From: Flavobacterium tistrianum
GTDB lineage: Bacteria; Bacteroidota; Bacteroidia; Flavobacteriales; Flavobacteriaceae
Assembly (NCBI RefSeq): GCF_003254545.1
Contig: NZ_QJRH01000073.1
Location: forward strand, 248,001-312,000
Direction: 5' to 3'
Length of the DNA stretch: 64,000 nucleotides
Part shown: positions 17,158 to 28,700 of the stretch, in pieces
How positions within the stretch are numbered: position 1 is the stretch's first letter
Layout of the letters: each line of letters begins with the position of its first letter
Notes under the pieces: generated by a model
Told to the model about the DNA's origin: nothing
Databases searched by the model: none
Seen by the model: the letters and a program-made list of their open reading frames with translations, nothing else
Translations under genes and position numbers: made by a program

Positions 17158-18903
17158 ATGAACAATAGCGACGTCATACAAACCAGTAAAAGTGCCGATT
17201 TAGTAACGCACAAATTGCTCATTGAGGGAACTGAGCTGTCTGGCGTTTACCAAGTAATGAACATTGTAGTTCATAATGAAGTGAACAGAATACCTATGGC
17301 GCAAATTGTTTTGACCGATGGAGATGCTGCTTCAAGAGATTTTAAGTTAAGCAATGAAGATTTGCTCATTCCAGGCAAAAAAATAGAAATCAAAGCGGGC
17401 TATCACAGTGACGAAGAAACTATTTACAAGGGAATCGTTGTAAAACATTCCATAAAAATAAAAGACAATGCGTCTCTGTTGATTGTAGAATGCAAAGATG
17501 AAGCCGTAAAAATGACTATCGGCAGAAAGAGCAAATATTTTTATGACGTAAAAGACAGTGATGCTTTTGAAGATATTATTGGCACTTACGGCTTGCAAAA
17601 AGATGTAGAAAGTACAAATTATAGCCACAAAGAGTTAGTGCAGTACAATACTTCTGACTGGGATTTTATTGTCTCACGTGCTCAGGCTAATGGAAAATTA
17701 TGTTTTGTTGAAAATGGCAAAATCTCAGTAAAAAAACCAGATATAACTTCAGAATCAATTGAAACTATTGCTTTTGGTGCCACTATGCTAGACTTTGATG
17801 CTGAGATTGATGCTCGAAATCAGTTTGCCAAAGTTTCATCTTACAGCTGGAATGCATCCAATCAGGAATTATTAGAAATTGAAGCCAAAGATCCGAGTGT
17901 AAGCTTAAACGGAAATTTATCTGCTTCTGATTTATCAGACATTGTAAAATTGGAAAATTTAGAATTGCGACACGGCGGTCATGTTACTGATACCGAATTG
18001 CAAGATTGGGCCGATGCAAAACTATTATTTCAACAGCTGTCAAAAGTTCGCGGAAGAGTAAAATTTCAAGGTATTCCCGCAGTAAAACCCAACACCATTA
18101 TCACCCTTGAAGGCGTTGGAGATCGCTTTAATGGCAAAGCTTACGTTACTGGAGTATTCCATGAAATAGCAAGCGGTAACTGGACTGTAAACGTGCAGTT
18201 TGGATTAAATCCTGAATGGTTTTCTGAAACGTATGATGTCAATACACCATCGGCTTCTGGAATTATTCCGTCCATAAAAGGACTTCATATTGGTATTGTA
18301 ACCCAGCTTCAGGACGATCCTGATGGCGAAGACCGAATTTTGGTAAAAATTCCAATTATCAATAACGAAGAACAGGGAATTTGGTGCAGAGTCGCAGCTT
18401 TAGATGCAGGCGATAACAGAGGTACATTTTTTAGGCCCGAAATCGAAGATGAGGTGATTATTGGCTTCATCAATGAAGATCCTAATGATGCGATTGTTTT
18501 AGGAATGCTCCACAGCAGTGCAAAACCTGCTCCGCTAAAAGCATCTGACGATAACCATCAAAAAGGGATTTTTACAAGAAGCGAAATGAAAGTGCTCTTT
18601 GATGATGATAAAAAATCAATTGCCATTGAAACTCCAGCAGGAAAAAAAATAACGCTGGACGAAGACAAAGGATCTATAGTTGTTGAAGACGAAAATTCAA
18701 ACGTGATTACCATTGACAGTGCAGGAATAAAAATGGAAAGCGCAGGTGATATTTCAATAAAAGCAACAGGCGATGTAAAAATTGAAGGCACCAATGTCAA
18801 TCTAAAAGCTACCGCCCAATTTAAAGCCGAAGGAAGTGCTGGTGCAGAAATGTCATCGGCAGCAGTCGCGATTGTAAAAGGCAGCATTGTACAGATTAAC
18901 TAA
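17158..18903 (+). CDS. VgrG-like spike protein, Afp8-like
   Basis: This 581-residue protein has a gp27-like N-terminal half (with KHSIKIKDNASLLIVECKDE and HKELVQYNTSDWDFIVSRA), then a gp5 OB-fold at about 375-455 (HIGIVTQLQDDPDGEDRI ... DEVIIGFINEDPNDAIVLG). Its C-terminal repetitive region from about 480 forms a trimeric beta-helix needle, with short repeats such as GDISIKATGDVKIEG. It lacks a visible extended effector domain. It works as the membrane-piercing hub at the baseplate and carries the PAAR tip encoded downstream. Confidence 0.94.
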   Translation: MNNSDVIQTSKSADLVTHKLLIEGTELSGVYQVMNIVVHNEVNRIPMAQIVLTDGDAASRDFKLSNEDLLIPGKKIEIKAGYHSDEETIYKGIVVKHSIKIKDNASLLIVECKDEAVKMTIGRKSKYFYDVKDSDAFEDIIGTYGLQKDVESTNYSHKELVQYNTSDWDFIVSRAQANGKLCFVENGKISVKKPDITSESIETIAFGATMLDFDAEIDARNQFAKVSSYSWNASNQELLEIEAKDPSVSLNGNLSASDLSDIVKLENLELRHGGHVTDTELQDWADAKLLFQQLSKVRGRVKFQGIPAVKPNTIITLEGVGDRFNGKAYVTGVFHEIASGNWTVNVQFGLNPEWFSETYDVNTPSASGIIPSIKGLHIGIVTQLQDDPDGEDRILVKIPIINNEEQGIWCRVAALDAGDNRGTFFRPEIEDEVIIGFINEDPNDAIVLGMLHSSAKPAPLKASDDNHQKGIFTRSEMKVLFDDDKKSIAIETPAGKKITLDEDKGSIVVEDENSNVITIDSAGIKMESAGDISIKATGDVKIEGTNVNLKATAQFKAEGSAGAEMSSAAVAIVKGSIVQIN

Positions 18904-18966
18904 CTCATCTTCTGTTTTCTATTACAAAACACTTAAATAAAAAGTTAATTATAAAAATAAGTAGTT

Positions 18967-19257
18967 ATGGGAGCACCAGCAGCAAGAATTAACGACATGC
19001 ATGTTTGCCCAATGGTAACGGGAACTGTGCCTCATGTCGGAGGACCAATATTACCTCCAGGTTCGCCTACAGTATTAATAGGCGGTCAACCTGCAGCTTG
19101 TTTAGGAGATATGATTGTTTGCACAGGACCACCAGATAGTATTATAGCTGGTTCAAGCACAGTGCTGATTGGAGGAAAACCAGCAGCAAGAATGGGAGAT
19201 TCAACTGCGCATGGCGGAACGATCATATTAGGATGTCCAACCGTTATAATAGGCTAA
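18967..19257 (+). CDS. PAAR-domain spike tip
   Basis: This 96-residue protein is made of PAAR repeats: GAPAARINDMHVCP, PTVLIGGQPAACLGD, STVLIGGKPAARMGD. Histidine and cysteine residues (HVCP, VCTG, AHGG) are placed to bind one metal at the cone apex. It caps the VgrG-like trimer. It has no extension beyond the PAAR cone, so it carries no fused toxin. Its stop is 2 bases before the gp25 gene. Confidence 0.95.
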   Translation: MGAPAARINDMHVCPMVTGTVPHVGGPILPPGSPTVLIGGQPAACLGDMIVCTGPPDSIIAGSSTVLIGGKPAARMGDSTAHGGTIILGCPTVIIG

Positions 19258-19259
19258 TT

Positions 19260-19670
19260 ATGGAAAATAAAGAGGCTTTTTTAGGTACTGGATGGAGTTT
19301 TCCGCCAGAGTTCAAAAAAAACAATAAAGCGGTTGTAATGACATCTGACGAAGCTGACATCAAAAGCAGTCTGGAGATATTGCTTTCGACCAAAATTGGC
19401 GAACGCATTATGCTTCCTAGATACGGTTGCAATATGGATGAATTGCTTTTTGAAACATTAGACAGAACACTCAAAACTTATGTTTCAGAACTCATAAAAA
19501 CGGCGATTTTATATTACGAACCGCGAATTGATGTTGAAAAAATCGACATCACACAAAGTGATGATTTAGAAGGAGAATTATTAGTCATAATCGATTACAG
19601 AATAAGAAGTACAAATTCAAGAAGCAATCTTGTTTATCCTTTTTACAAAGAAGAAGGCACTAATGTTTAA
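19260..19670 (+). CDS. gpW/gp25-like baseplate wedge protein, Afp9-like
   Basis: The ATG at 19260 gives 136 residues (MENKEAFLGTGWSFPPEF); an upstream in-frame ATG at 19233 would overlap the PAAR gene and add an unrelated tail. The family signature is present: FLGTGWSFPP, EILLSTKIGERIMLPRYGCNMDELLFE and a C-terminal IDYRIRSTNSRSNLVYPFY. gp25 proteins start sheath polymerisation from the baseplate. The EPR-like core loop is replaced here by MLPRYG, as is common in eCIS. Confidence 0.92.
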   Translation: MENKEAFLGTGWSFPPEFKKNNKAVVMTSDEADIKSSLEILLSTKIGERIMLPRYGCNMDELLFETLDRTLKTYVSELIKTAILYYEPRIDVEKIDITQSDDLEGELLVIIDYRIRSTNSRSNLVYPFYKEEGTNV

Positions 19671-19683
19671 AAGTTTATAAGCG

Positions 19684-22600
19684 ATGAGCACTAACAGCAG
19701 CCAAATAGACAATGTTATTTTTAAAAGAAATGGAGTTAACCAGGAAGAACGCTTTAGTGATGCATTAGAGCCTAGCAACCTAAAACTTCATGACTTTACT
19801 ATTGAAGACTGGCTGTTATTTGCTTATAATTTTGCAAAAGAAGTCAACTTTTTTGACACGAATAACGATAAAAAACCAGAAGGAAATTGGCAGGAGTTTT
19901 TCAACTATTTTGGCTTTACAAAAGATACTATTCCAAAAAGAACGGAGAAAGAATATGCCACTTTAAAAGAAGACATCACTAAAACATTATCGACTGCCAA
20001 GATAAATCAAGACCTTACTCCTCACCTAACCTTGTTTTTGTGTTTCTTGAAGTTATTGGAATTATCTCAAAACAAACTTAATCTCATCACAAAAAAGCAT
20101 TTAGATTTTTTCTATAAAGACATTCTTCAAATTGAAAAACTGCCAGCAAAAGCAGATAAAGTCAATATCATTTTTGAGCTGGCAAAAAAAGTCGCAGAAG
20201 AAAAAATCGCTGCAAACACAGAACTTGACGGAGGAAAAGATCCTGATGGCAAAAAATTAATATACAAAACCACAGAAGAATTTATTTCCAACAAAGCCAA
20301 TATAGCGTATTTAAAAAGTGTATATAATGATATTGAACTTGGCGAAATAAAATACAGCGAAATCGCCAATTCTCTAGATGGAAAGGGCGAACCTTTAAAA
20401 GATGATGCTCCTTACTGGTTTCCTTTTGGATACACTTCCAAAGAAGAGAAATATCCAAAACTAGGCGATGCTAAACTAGGTTTCGCAATAGCTTCAGAAT
20501 TATTTAATCTTAAAGAAGGTGAAAGAAACATTGCGGTCACGATTACTTTTGGTCAAAATTTAACTTTTAAGAGTCCATTTAGTGTAGAGGATCTTCTAGC
20601 CAATATTAGTATTTTATATAGCGGAAAAAAGGGATGGGTTGGCGGTTTTAAACCTAGCAGCGGTCTTCCTTTTAAAGCTGTAAATGTATCTTCAACCATT
20701 AGCGGCAACCAATTAAAATTGGTTTTCCAGATACCAAAAGATAATCCAGCAATTGTTAACTACGATCAGAAAGTTTTGGGCGAATTTTTCTCTACAGAAC
20801 TTCCTGTAATTCGATTTTTAATCAATACGAAAGATAAAAAAGGACATACTCTTTTTAGAGCTTTAGTTATAAATACAGTAACTGCTATTGCCGTAAAAGT
20901 TGAGGTTAAGGATGTAAAATCTCTATTGTTAGAAAGTGATACAGGCTTGCTAAACGTAGCAAAACCTTTTTTCCCTTTTACAACTCAACCTGAAAAAAAC
21001 AGTTCGTTTATCATAAACTATCCTGAAATCTTTTCTAAAAATTGGACTGACGCCTATATTAACATAAAGTGGAAAAACACTCCTATATCATTTGTAACTC
21101 ATTATGCAGCTTATAAAGAAAGTTTCCTTGAAACCATAAGCAAACAGAGTTTTATTGATGCCATTTTCGTTAAGGACAGCGTTAAAAAAATAATGAATGC
21201 AAACCAGCCTGAAGATGGAATTGCTAAAAAAAATAATTCGGAAATAAAAGTTCCTCTGAAAATTAACGATGCAATAGAAGCTGTTGAAGAAACACCTGAA
21301 CCACCTAAAATAGACCCTGATCATGGAATTGTTATAGAAAATTATTTTAAGGCAACCTTATCTGTCTTAGATAAAGAAGTTTGGGACGAACAAGATAAAA
21401 CAGTCAATTTATTTGACGCTGATGATGAAGAAGATAATGCATTCGAATCAAATATCAATGTAAAAGGAGGCTATGAACTCGGCAAAAGCGGTCCTATTCG
21501 ATTGACCTTAAATCAATCATTTTTACATTCATTATTTCCAAAAGTATATACTTTGGCCATAATGAATATAGAGAAAGAGTCTACAACTCCTATTCCAAAT
21601 GAGCCTTACACGCCAGTTGTAGAAAGCATCAGTCTGGATTATTCTGCTGAGGAAAGTATTAATTTTCCTGAGGAAAACATTGATTTTACTCTTTCTGCCT
21701 ACGAATCTAACCGAATAAAATTATTTCATGAAGCTCCTTTTGGCCAGCAGGAAGAACATCCTTACTTGAAACAGCAAGCCATCCATAAAGAAATTTTAGA
21801 TCCTTCTACTCCAATTACCAATTGTCTGGTTCCTGATTATTGTAATGGAGGTGAATTTTATATCGGTCTTCGAGATGCCGAAATATCGCAGCAGATTTCA
21901 TTATTGTTCCAAATATTAGAAGGAAGCGAAAACACCAGCGTTGACACTTTTACAGGAATACAAAAAGTAGAATGGTACATATTATGTGATAATTACTGGA
22001 AAAATCTTGACAAAGATATTTTAGCAAATGGCATCGACAACTTTTTAAAATCAGGTATCGTAAAATTTGGTATTCCAAAACAAGCGACCAATAACAATAC
22101 GCTGTTTCCTGCCAATACCATTTGGGTAAAAGCAAAAATGCACAAAGCTTATGATGCTGTTTGTAAAGTGATTGATGTGAAAACTCAAGTTGTTACCGCG
22201 CAGTTTTTTGATAACAACAACAATTTAGCCCATTTAGACAGCACATTGCCTGCGAAAACAATATCTAAATTAATTACCAGAGTTCCGCAGATTAAAAGCA
22301 TTGAACAGCCTTTTAATTCGTTTGACGGAAAACCATTAGAGTCAGATCCCTCATATTATCTGCGTGTTAGCGAACGCTTGCGCCACAAAAACAGAGCTAT
22401 AACACTTTGGGATTATGAACATCTTATTTTACAGGAATTTCCAAATGTTTTTAGAGTAAAATGCCTTAACCATACTTTTATTTCAGGTACAGATACTTCG
22501 TTTTTAGCGCCGGGAAAAGTAACGTTGGTCGTAATTCCAGATATCGTAGACAAAAATGTATTCGATATTTATGAGCCAAGAGTAAGCACGGCCACATTAA

Positions 22601-23106
22601 ACAGCATTGAGAGTTTTATTAATTCTAAAAACTCCATGTTAGTATCTGCAAAAGTCATTAATCCTGATTATGAAAAAGTTATAATAAAACTGAAGGTAAA
22701 GTTTTATCCAGAATACGATGAGAATTTCTATAAAAAACAGCTCAACGAAGATCTTATAAAATTTTTATCGCCTTGGGCATTTGACACTTCAAAACAAATC
22801 ATTTTCGGAGTTGAACTGCAGCGCAGTGTTGTTATAGAATATATCGAAAATTTATATTACGTTGATTTTTTATCTATGCTGGAAATGGCAATATACATTG
22901 ATAAAAAAACAAATAAGGAACAGCCTCAGCCATTAAAAGATACAGAAAACAATGAAGCCAATGTGCCTCTTTTAGATTTTCAAACCACGTTATCACCATC
23001 AAGCCCAAAGAATATCTTAGTCTCTGTTAAAAACCACATTATCAGCACCCAAATAGACACTTGCAAAAAAATAACCCCACAAGAACCTGAAAAATGTCAA
23101 TACTAA
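19684..23106 (+). CDS. Baseplate J-like protein, Afp11-like
   Basis: This very large protein (1140 residues) lies exactly where the Afp11 wedge gene sits in Afp/PVC loci. The C-terminal third carries the recognisable part, with DPSYYLRVSERLRHKNRA followed by LWDYEHLILQEFPNVFRVKC and the strand region EPRVSTATLNSIESFI. The N-terminal two thirds is an expanded, mainly beta-sandwich region not recognised by me. It overlaps the next gene by 13 bases, so the two baseplate subunits are translationally coupled. It forms wedges of the baseplate together with its neighbour. Confidence 0.85.
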   Translation: MSTNSSQIDNVIFKRNGVNQEERFSDALEPSNLKLHDFTIEDWLLFAYNFAKEVNFFDTNNDKKPEGNWQEFFNYFGFTKDTIPKRTEKEYATLKEDITKTLSTAKINQDLTPHLTLFLCFLKLLELSQNKLNLITKKHLDFFYKDILQIEKLPAKADKVNIIFELAKKVAEEKIAANTELDGGKDPDGKKLIYKTTEEFISNKANIAYLKSVYNDIELGEIKYSEIANSLDGKGEPLKDDAPYWFPFGYTSKEEKYPKLGDAKLGFAIASELFNLKEGERNIAVTITFGQNLTFKSPFSVEDLLANISILYSGKKGWVGGFKPSSGLPFKAVNVSSTISGNQLKLVFQIPKDNPAIVNYDQKVLGEFFSTELPVIRFLINTKDKKGHTLFRALVINTVTAIAVKVEVKDVKSLLLESDTGLLNVAKPFFPFTTQPEKNSSFIINYPEIFSKNWTDAYINIKWKNTPISFVTHYAAYKESFLETISKQSFIDAIFVKDSVKKIMNANQPEDGIAKKNNSEIKVPLKINDAIEAVEETPEPPKIDPDHGIVIENYFKATLSVLDKEVWDEQDKTVNLFDADDEEDNAFESNINVKGGYELGKSGPIRLTLNQSFLHSLFPKVYTLAIMNIEKESTTPIPNEPYTPVVESISLDYSAEESINFPEENIDFTLSAYESNRIKLFHEAPFGQQEEHPYLKQQAIHKEILDPSTPITNCLVPDYCNGGEFYIGLRDAEISQQISLLFQILEGSENTSVDTFTGIQKVEWYILCDNYWKNLDKDILANGIDNFLKSGIVKFGIPKQATNNNTLFPANTIWVKAKMHKAYDAVCKVIDVKTQVVTAQFFDNNNNLAHLDSTLPAKTISKLITRVPQIKSIEQPFNSFDGKPLESDPSYYLRVSERLRHKNRAITLWDYEHLILQEFPNVFRVKCLNHTFISGTDTSFLAPGKVTLVVIPDIVDKNVFDIYEPRVSTATLNSIESFINSKNSMLVSAKVINPDYEKVIIKLKVKFYPEYDENFYKKQLNEDLIKFLSPWAFDTSKQIIFGVELQRSVVIEYIENLYYVDFLSMLEMAIYIDKKTNKEQPQPLKDTENNEANVPLLDFQTTLSPSSPKNILVSVKNHIISTQIDTCKKITPQEPEKCQY

Positions 23107-25787
23107 ACCAACATATCACCATTCCTAAAAAATCAGCATCAGAGGACGATTTGGATTTCTTTTACTTGAGAAAAAAAGGAATCGAATATATCGAGTCTTT
23201 CGGCAGTAAATTTTGGACTGATTTTAATGAGCATGACCCGGGTATTACGATGCTAGAAATGCTTTCTTATGCCATTTCAGATCTTGGCATGAGACTAAAT
23301 CTTCCTATAGAAAATATATTAGCTTCTGATGACATTAATAAAGGCATTCCAAAACAGTTTTTTAAGGCTTCAGAAGTACTATCATCAAGTCCAGTAACAC
23401 AAAATGATTATCGAAAACTATTTATAGACATAAAAGGAGTTCGAAACTGTTGGCTCGCCAAACATGAGAAAAAGGTTTATGTTGACTGCAAAAAAAATCA
23501 ACTTTCTTATGACATTAAGGATTATGAAAATCTACCAGATAACTTAAGAAAATCTTTTGAGCTAAATGGTTTATATGATTTGTATGTAGATTTTGATAGT
23601 TCAAAACCATCAGAAATAGAAGCTGTTAAAGAAAAAATAAGAAAACAGTATCATGCAAATAGAAACCTTTGCGAAGATCTTGTAGACATCAAAAAAGTGG
23701 TTGATTACCCAATAAAAATATGCGCAGATATTGAAGTAAATACAGAAGCCGACGAAGAATTGGTTCATGCCAATGTTATACATGCTCTTGAAAGTTACTT
23801 ATCTACAACGGTCAATTTTTATTCGCTAAAGCAAATGATTGACAAGGGGTATTCGACTCTGGAAATTTTTGATGGTCCTTCTTTAGAGAACGGTTTTATT
23901 GATACCAAAGAATTGCTTAAAGCCGATTTGAGAAACGAAGTGCGCCTTTCAGATATCATGAGAATAATCATGTCGGTGCCAGATGTGGTTCTGATTAAAG
24001 ATATTTCTTTAGGAAATTGCGGTGGCGAAGACTTGGAAAACAAATGGCTTATCTGTCTTGCACCGTATCAAAAACCAGTTATTTGCGTAAAAAGCGTTTT
24101 CAATTACAACAAAGGATTATTGCCTTTGAATATCAATCAGGCTCAGGTAAAAATTTATTTAGATGCTATAAAAGCCGAAAAAGACAAAGCCACAACCAAC
24201 GCCAGCCAGAATAAAGAATTAGAAATACCAAATGGCGAATATCTTAATACCGATTTTTATACCACGATACAAAATGATTTTCCTGAAACCTATGGTATTG
24301 GCGAAGTGGGTCTTCCAACGAGAGCATCTGTTGAACGAAAAGCTAAAGCAAAACAATTGAAAGGATATCTTTTGTTTTTTGATCAGATATTAGGAAGTTA
24401 TTTTAAACAATTAGGTCAGGTAAGCGAATTGCTTTCGGTAAGCGGGAATTTGACTCGAACTCTCTTTACTCAAGTCGTAAAAGATATCGAAGGAGCAAAT
24501 GAAATTGTAGACGGATATGATAATTACACTGACGACAGCATTACAGAACTGCTTTTTGACCAGCAGGACAATAATATCGAACGAAGAAATAAAATTTTAG
24601 ACCATCTCTTGTCTCGTTTTGCAGAGAATTTCTCAGAATACGTTTTTGTCAATAAAACCATTTACGGCAACACTACAGATCAAGTCGTATTGCGAGACAA
24701 AGAAAACTTTTTGAAAGATTATAAAGTGGTAAGCAAAGAACGCGGGAATGCTTTTGATTATTACAAACAGCCCATCGCGAATTTATGGAATACGAATAAT
24801 GTTTCAGGAGCAGAAAAAAGAATTTCGAGACTTATTGGCATTAAAGATTATAGTCGCAGAAATCTTTCCAATTCGTTTGTCCAGATGTACAATTTTATTG
24901 ATTCAGACAATCAATCGGTTTATAGATGGCGTATTGTGGATACAAATAATGAAATTGTGCTTTCTTCTACCGCTGAATACTTTGACACTTCTGCTGCAAA
25001 TAAAGAGCTTTATTTTGCTGTATTACAGATTATTCAGACTCGGGAATATAAAATTAAAGAGGCTTTTAAAAATGGCACAGTAACAGATTTATCTATCATC
25101 GATAATATTTTAATTCAGCAGTCAGATGCTGGGAAATATTCTTATGACATTATAAATCCTGACAAGAAAAATCCAGACCGCATTATTGCCCGCAGATTTG
25201 AATATTATACGAACCTTCAGGATTTAGAAAAATCGATTTTGGATTTGATTCACTTCATGAAAGAAGATTTTACCGAAGAAGGAATGTTTTTGGTAGAACA
25301 CATGATGTTGCGTCCAGATGTAAATCAGATTACAGTAAATCCAGCTACTTTCATGCCTATCTGCGCCGAAGAGTGCGGTGACTGCGAACCCATAGATCCC
25401 TACTCTTACCGTGTGAGTGTTGTTCTGCCGGGATATACATTGCGATTTGCCAATACCGATTTTAGAAATTATATAGAAAAAATAATTAAAGAAGAATTGC
25501 CAGCTCATGTTTTAGCAAAAGTATGCTGGATTGGATATAGGGAAAAAGATGTGAAAGACCCCGCAGAAAACCAGTTGGTTCAGTTTGAAAAAACATACAA
25601 AGACTATTTAATCGCTAAAACAGATTTGAATCAAGAGCAGCCAGAACCACAATTAATCAGTTTTATTAAATCACTAACCAGTCTGGACAATGTTTACCCA
25701 ACAGGACGACTGTTTGACTGCAGTGATGAAAACGAGCGATTGTCTGATAAAATTATACTAGGAAAAACAAATTTAGGATCACTATAA
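23094..25787 (+). CDS. Baseplate wedge protein, Afp12-like
   Basis: This 897-residue protein begins with the conserved segment DLDFFYLRKKGIEYIESFGS, followed by WTDFNEHDPGITMLEMLSYAISDLG, which is the usual N-terminal signature of Afp12/gp6-like baseplate proteins. A cysteine-rich loop lies near ICAEECGDCEP, and the C-terminal domain has LRFANTDFRNYIEKI. Together with the preceding protein it should build the hexagonal baseplate. It starts inside the end of the Afp11-like gene and ends 12 bases before the next gene. Confidence 0.88.
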   Translation: MSILNQHITIPKKSASEDDLDFFYLRKKGIEYIESFGSKFWTDFNEHDPGITMLEMLSYAISDLGMRLNLPIENILASDDINKGIPKQFFKASEVLSSSPVTQNDYRKLFIDIKGVRNCWLAKHEKKVYVDCKKNQLSYDIKDYENLPDNLRKSFELNGLYDLYVDFDSSKPSEIEAVKEKIRKQYHANRNLCEDLVDIKKVVDYPIKICADIEVNTEADEELVHANVIHALESYLSTTVNFYSLKQMIDKGYSTLEIFDGPSLENGFIDTKELLKADLRNEVRLSDIMRIIMSVPDVVLIKDISLGNCGGEDLENKWLICLAPYQKPVICVKSVFNYNKGLLPLNINQAQVKIYLDAIKAEKDKATTNASQNKELEIPNGEYLNTDFYTTIQNDFPETYGIGEVGLPTRASVERKAKAKQLKGYLLFFDQILGSYFKQLGQVSELLSVSGNLTRTLFTQVVKDIEGANEIVDGYDNYTDDSITELLFDQQDNNIERRNKILDHLLSRFAENFSEYVFVNKTIYGNTTDQVVLRDKENFLKDYKVVSKERGNAFDYYKQPIANLWNTNNVSGAEKRISRLIGIKDYSRRNLSNSFVQMYNFIDSDNQSVYRWRIVDTNNEIVLSSTAEYFDTSAANKELYFAVLQIIQTREYKIKEAFKNGTVTDLSIIDNILIQQSDAGKYSYDIINPDKKNPDRIIARRFEYYTNLQDLEKSILDLIHFMKEDFTEEGMFLVEHMMLRPDVNQITVNPATFMPICAEECGDCEPIDPYSYRVSVVLPGYTLRFANTDFRNYIEKIIKEELPAHVLAKVCWIGYREKDVKDPAENQLVQFEKTYKDYLIAKTDLNQEQPEPQLISFIKSLTSLDNVYPTGRLFDCSDENERLSDKIILGKTNLGSL

Positions 25788-25799
25788 AAAACTATTGCC

Positions 25800-28700
25800 A
25801 TGTCAGCAAAACTTTCAACAATAACAACACAATACCGACGATTCACAAAGAATCAGGTACTTACAGAAGGAAACCTTAATGAGGTTGTCGATTTTTTTGA
25901 CGATCAGGATCGCCTATCGCGCGTTTACCTGAGTGGCGTTGGTATAGTTTGCGGACTTTATCCAACTTATAATGACGCTCAAAAAACGATTTCAATAACT
26001 CAAGGAAGTGGCATAACTACAGATGGTGATCTTTTTAAGTTATATCAGGCAGATGTATTGGGAAACAAAAAAATCGATTTTGATTCTAAAACATACACAC
26101 ACTGCAAAGTTTATGATAATAAAAAAGCGAATTACAAACCTTTTTTCTACGGTGGAGCAAACCAGCAATTGCCTCTTTTTGAACTCTTGACAGAAGACCA
26201 GCAAAAAAAAGAAAAAGATCTAAATTTTGCTTTAGCTCAATTTAAAGCAAACACAAGTTTTGAGCTTAAAGATGCTGTAATTCTTTTGTATTTAGAATCT
26301 TATGAAAAAGAGTCTGACCTTTGCGTAAGCCTTTCGTGCGACAATCAGGGATTGGAAATTGTTGGCAATTATAAAGTTTTAATTGTCAGCAAAGACGTCG
26401 CTAAAAAAATAATGAATTATGACAGTATGATTGGCAAAATCAATTATGTCAATTTATACCACACACTGCCAGACCTAAAATCGAACAGAATTGTACTAAA
26501 AAAAGAAGATTTTATTCATCTTGAAGCTTTAAAACAGACTTTTACAAAAGGAATTTTCAAGAACAATATTGTTAAAAAACTACAGGAAGGCTACAATAAA
26601 CTGCTGACTGGCTTAAATATGCCGATAGTTTCAGATGTTATTCAAAAAAACATAACCGAACTATTTAATTTTGATGGAGATCCAATACTCCCTTCAGATT
26701 TTCAATATCGATACGATCTGCTTAACGATCTTGTGGACACTTACAACGAAACTAGAGCGCTTTTACTCAATTTAGAGGATAGTTACTGTTATCCTGATAT
26801 TAATGCTTTTCCGAAACACTTAATGCTGGGCGAACTATTCAAATCAGAACCTTGCTTTCTATTTCGCCATGCTTTTTACAAATCGCCTTTGCTTACAAGT
26901 GAAAGTCTTACTCCTTGCAATGACTGCCTTGAAGACATTCCTAAAGATTCTGAAGAAGAAATAAAAATATGCTACGGCGAAAACACAGCCAGACAAAGAA
27001 TGTACAGTCTTATTCTGAGAACTGCAGAATTATTAGAAAATTACAATACGTCGTATGATTTTATAAAAATTACACCTTCTCTGCAATTGGGTAAATTGGG
27101 CAAAAAAGCCATTCCTTTTTACAACAACGTAAACGATTCGCTTATTAAGGATTGGGATTTTGATAAAACCATTTTAGGGTTAGAAAAAAACAATGTCAGT
27201 TACCATGACGATTTATTGAATACTAAAAAACCGCTCGAAATACATCTTGACAGTGATTTTTATAGAATTGAAGGTCATCAGGGACGTAATTACAAAGAAG
27301 CACTAAAAGTAATCCAGCAAATTAGACTTGATAATGGTCTTGGATTCAACATAATGATATTATCAGTAAATGCAAATGAACTGGATAAAACTATCCAGAA
27401 ATTCACCGAATATTACCTTAACAAAAATCATGGTTACGAGCATAAAGCAGGTGTAATTCCCGGAGGCACATTTATAATGATTTATCTGGAAGAAAAAGTG
27501 CCGTATTACTACTATTACAATACCCGCAAACCATCTTTAACAGGTGATTTTGAAAAATTCACAGAAGGAATTCCGATTTTAAATCCAATTGTTGCCGATT
27601 TTTCATTGCCTTATTTGTGTTGTGATGAAAACAATATAGGCCTTACTTTACCGGTAGATAAAATTTGCTTTGACAGCAAAACACTTCCTCTGCCTTTTAA
27701 AGTGTCTCCTTCTGGAGGTTTTGTAAAAGCCAATGTTAGACCTGATCAAAACGGAGGAATAACTGTAAATGAATATGGCGCACTTGTTTTTGACCCAAAT
27801 TTAGTCAGCAAAGAGTTGATTGGCCAGCCGATAACCTTTACAGTCAACAATTTTGATACGGATTGTAAGATCACCATTTTCGAAAAACCAAAATTCGATT
27901 TTGCTGCTGTTCCTTCAAAATCTCCAGGAGCTGACGAAACCGAAATTACTTTTACCATAACTGGAGAAAATATTGAAGGAAATAAATTTACTTGGGATTT
28001 TGGAGACAAAACCGATTGGGTTACAGATGACAAAACCGAAATAACACATATCTACAAGTATAATAGCGAATCGCAAAAGAAATTCACATTTGATGTTACA
28101 CTTTATGCAGACAATGGCAATTGCGATTTTAAAGTAACACATCCGGTGAGCTTTGAAATTCCAGATCCGAAAGTGCTGGTTGATGGCAAATTAGTAAACA
28201 AAATATCTTTTTGCCGAAACGATAAACCTGTAGAGCTTACACTAGAACCAAATGTAAAAGGAGCACAAATTTTAGGAGAAGGAGTTCAAGTCACATTCGG
28301 AGAAAAATTTATGTTTGTTCCAGACGCGGTATCTAAGGATGTCCAAACCTTAACCATTTTTATAGACGACAAACCATCCAATCTTACCATTACACTTTTA
28401 GATCTGCCTACTGCTAGTTTTAGTTACAATGTAGATGCTACAACAGGAATTCTAACATTAAACAACAATTCTATAAACGCCGTAACGTATACCTGGGAAA
28501 TTAATAAGGAAGTAGTAAAAACAGATAAAAAAGAATCCATAACAAGACCAATTTCTTTATACAACGAATCTTCTATTTCTGTTTCATTAATTGCTGAAGG
28601 CAAATGTGGTTCGGTAACCGATGGACCAAGGTCAATTGAAATTAGAAAACCAGTTGAAGTAAATCCATGTCTTGACAATGCTGGTTTATTTATAAATAAT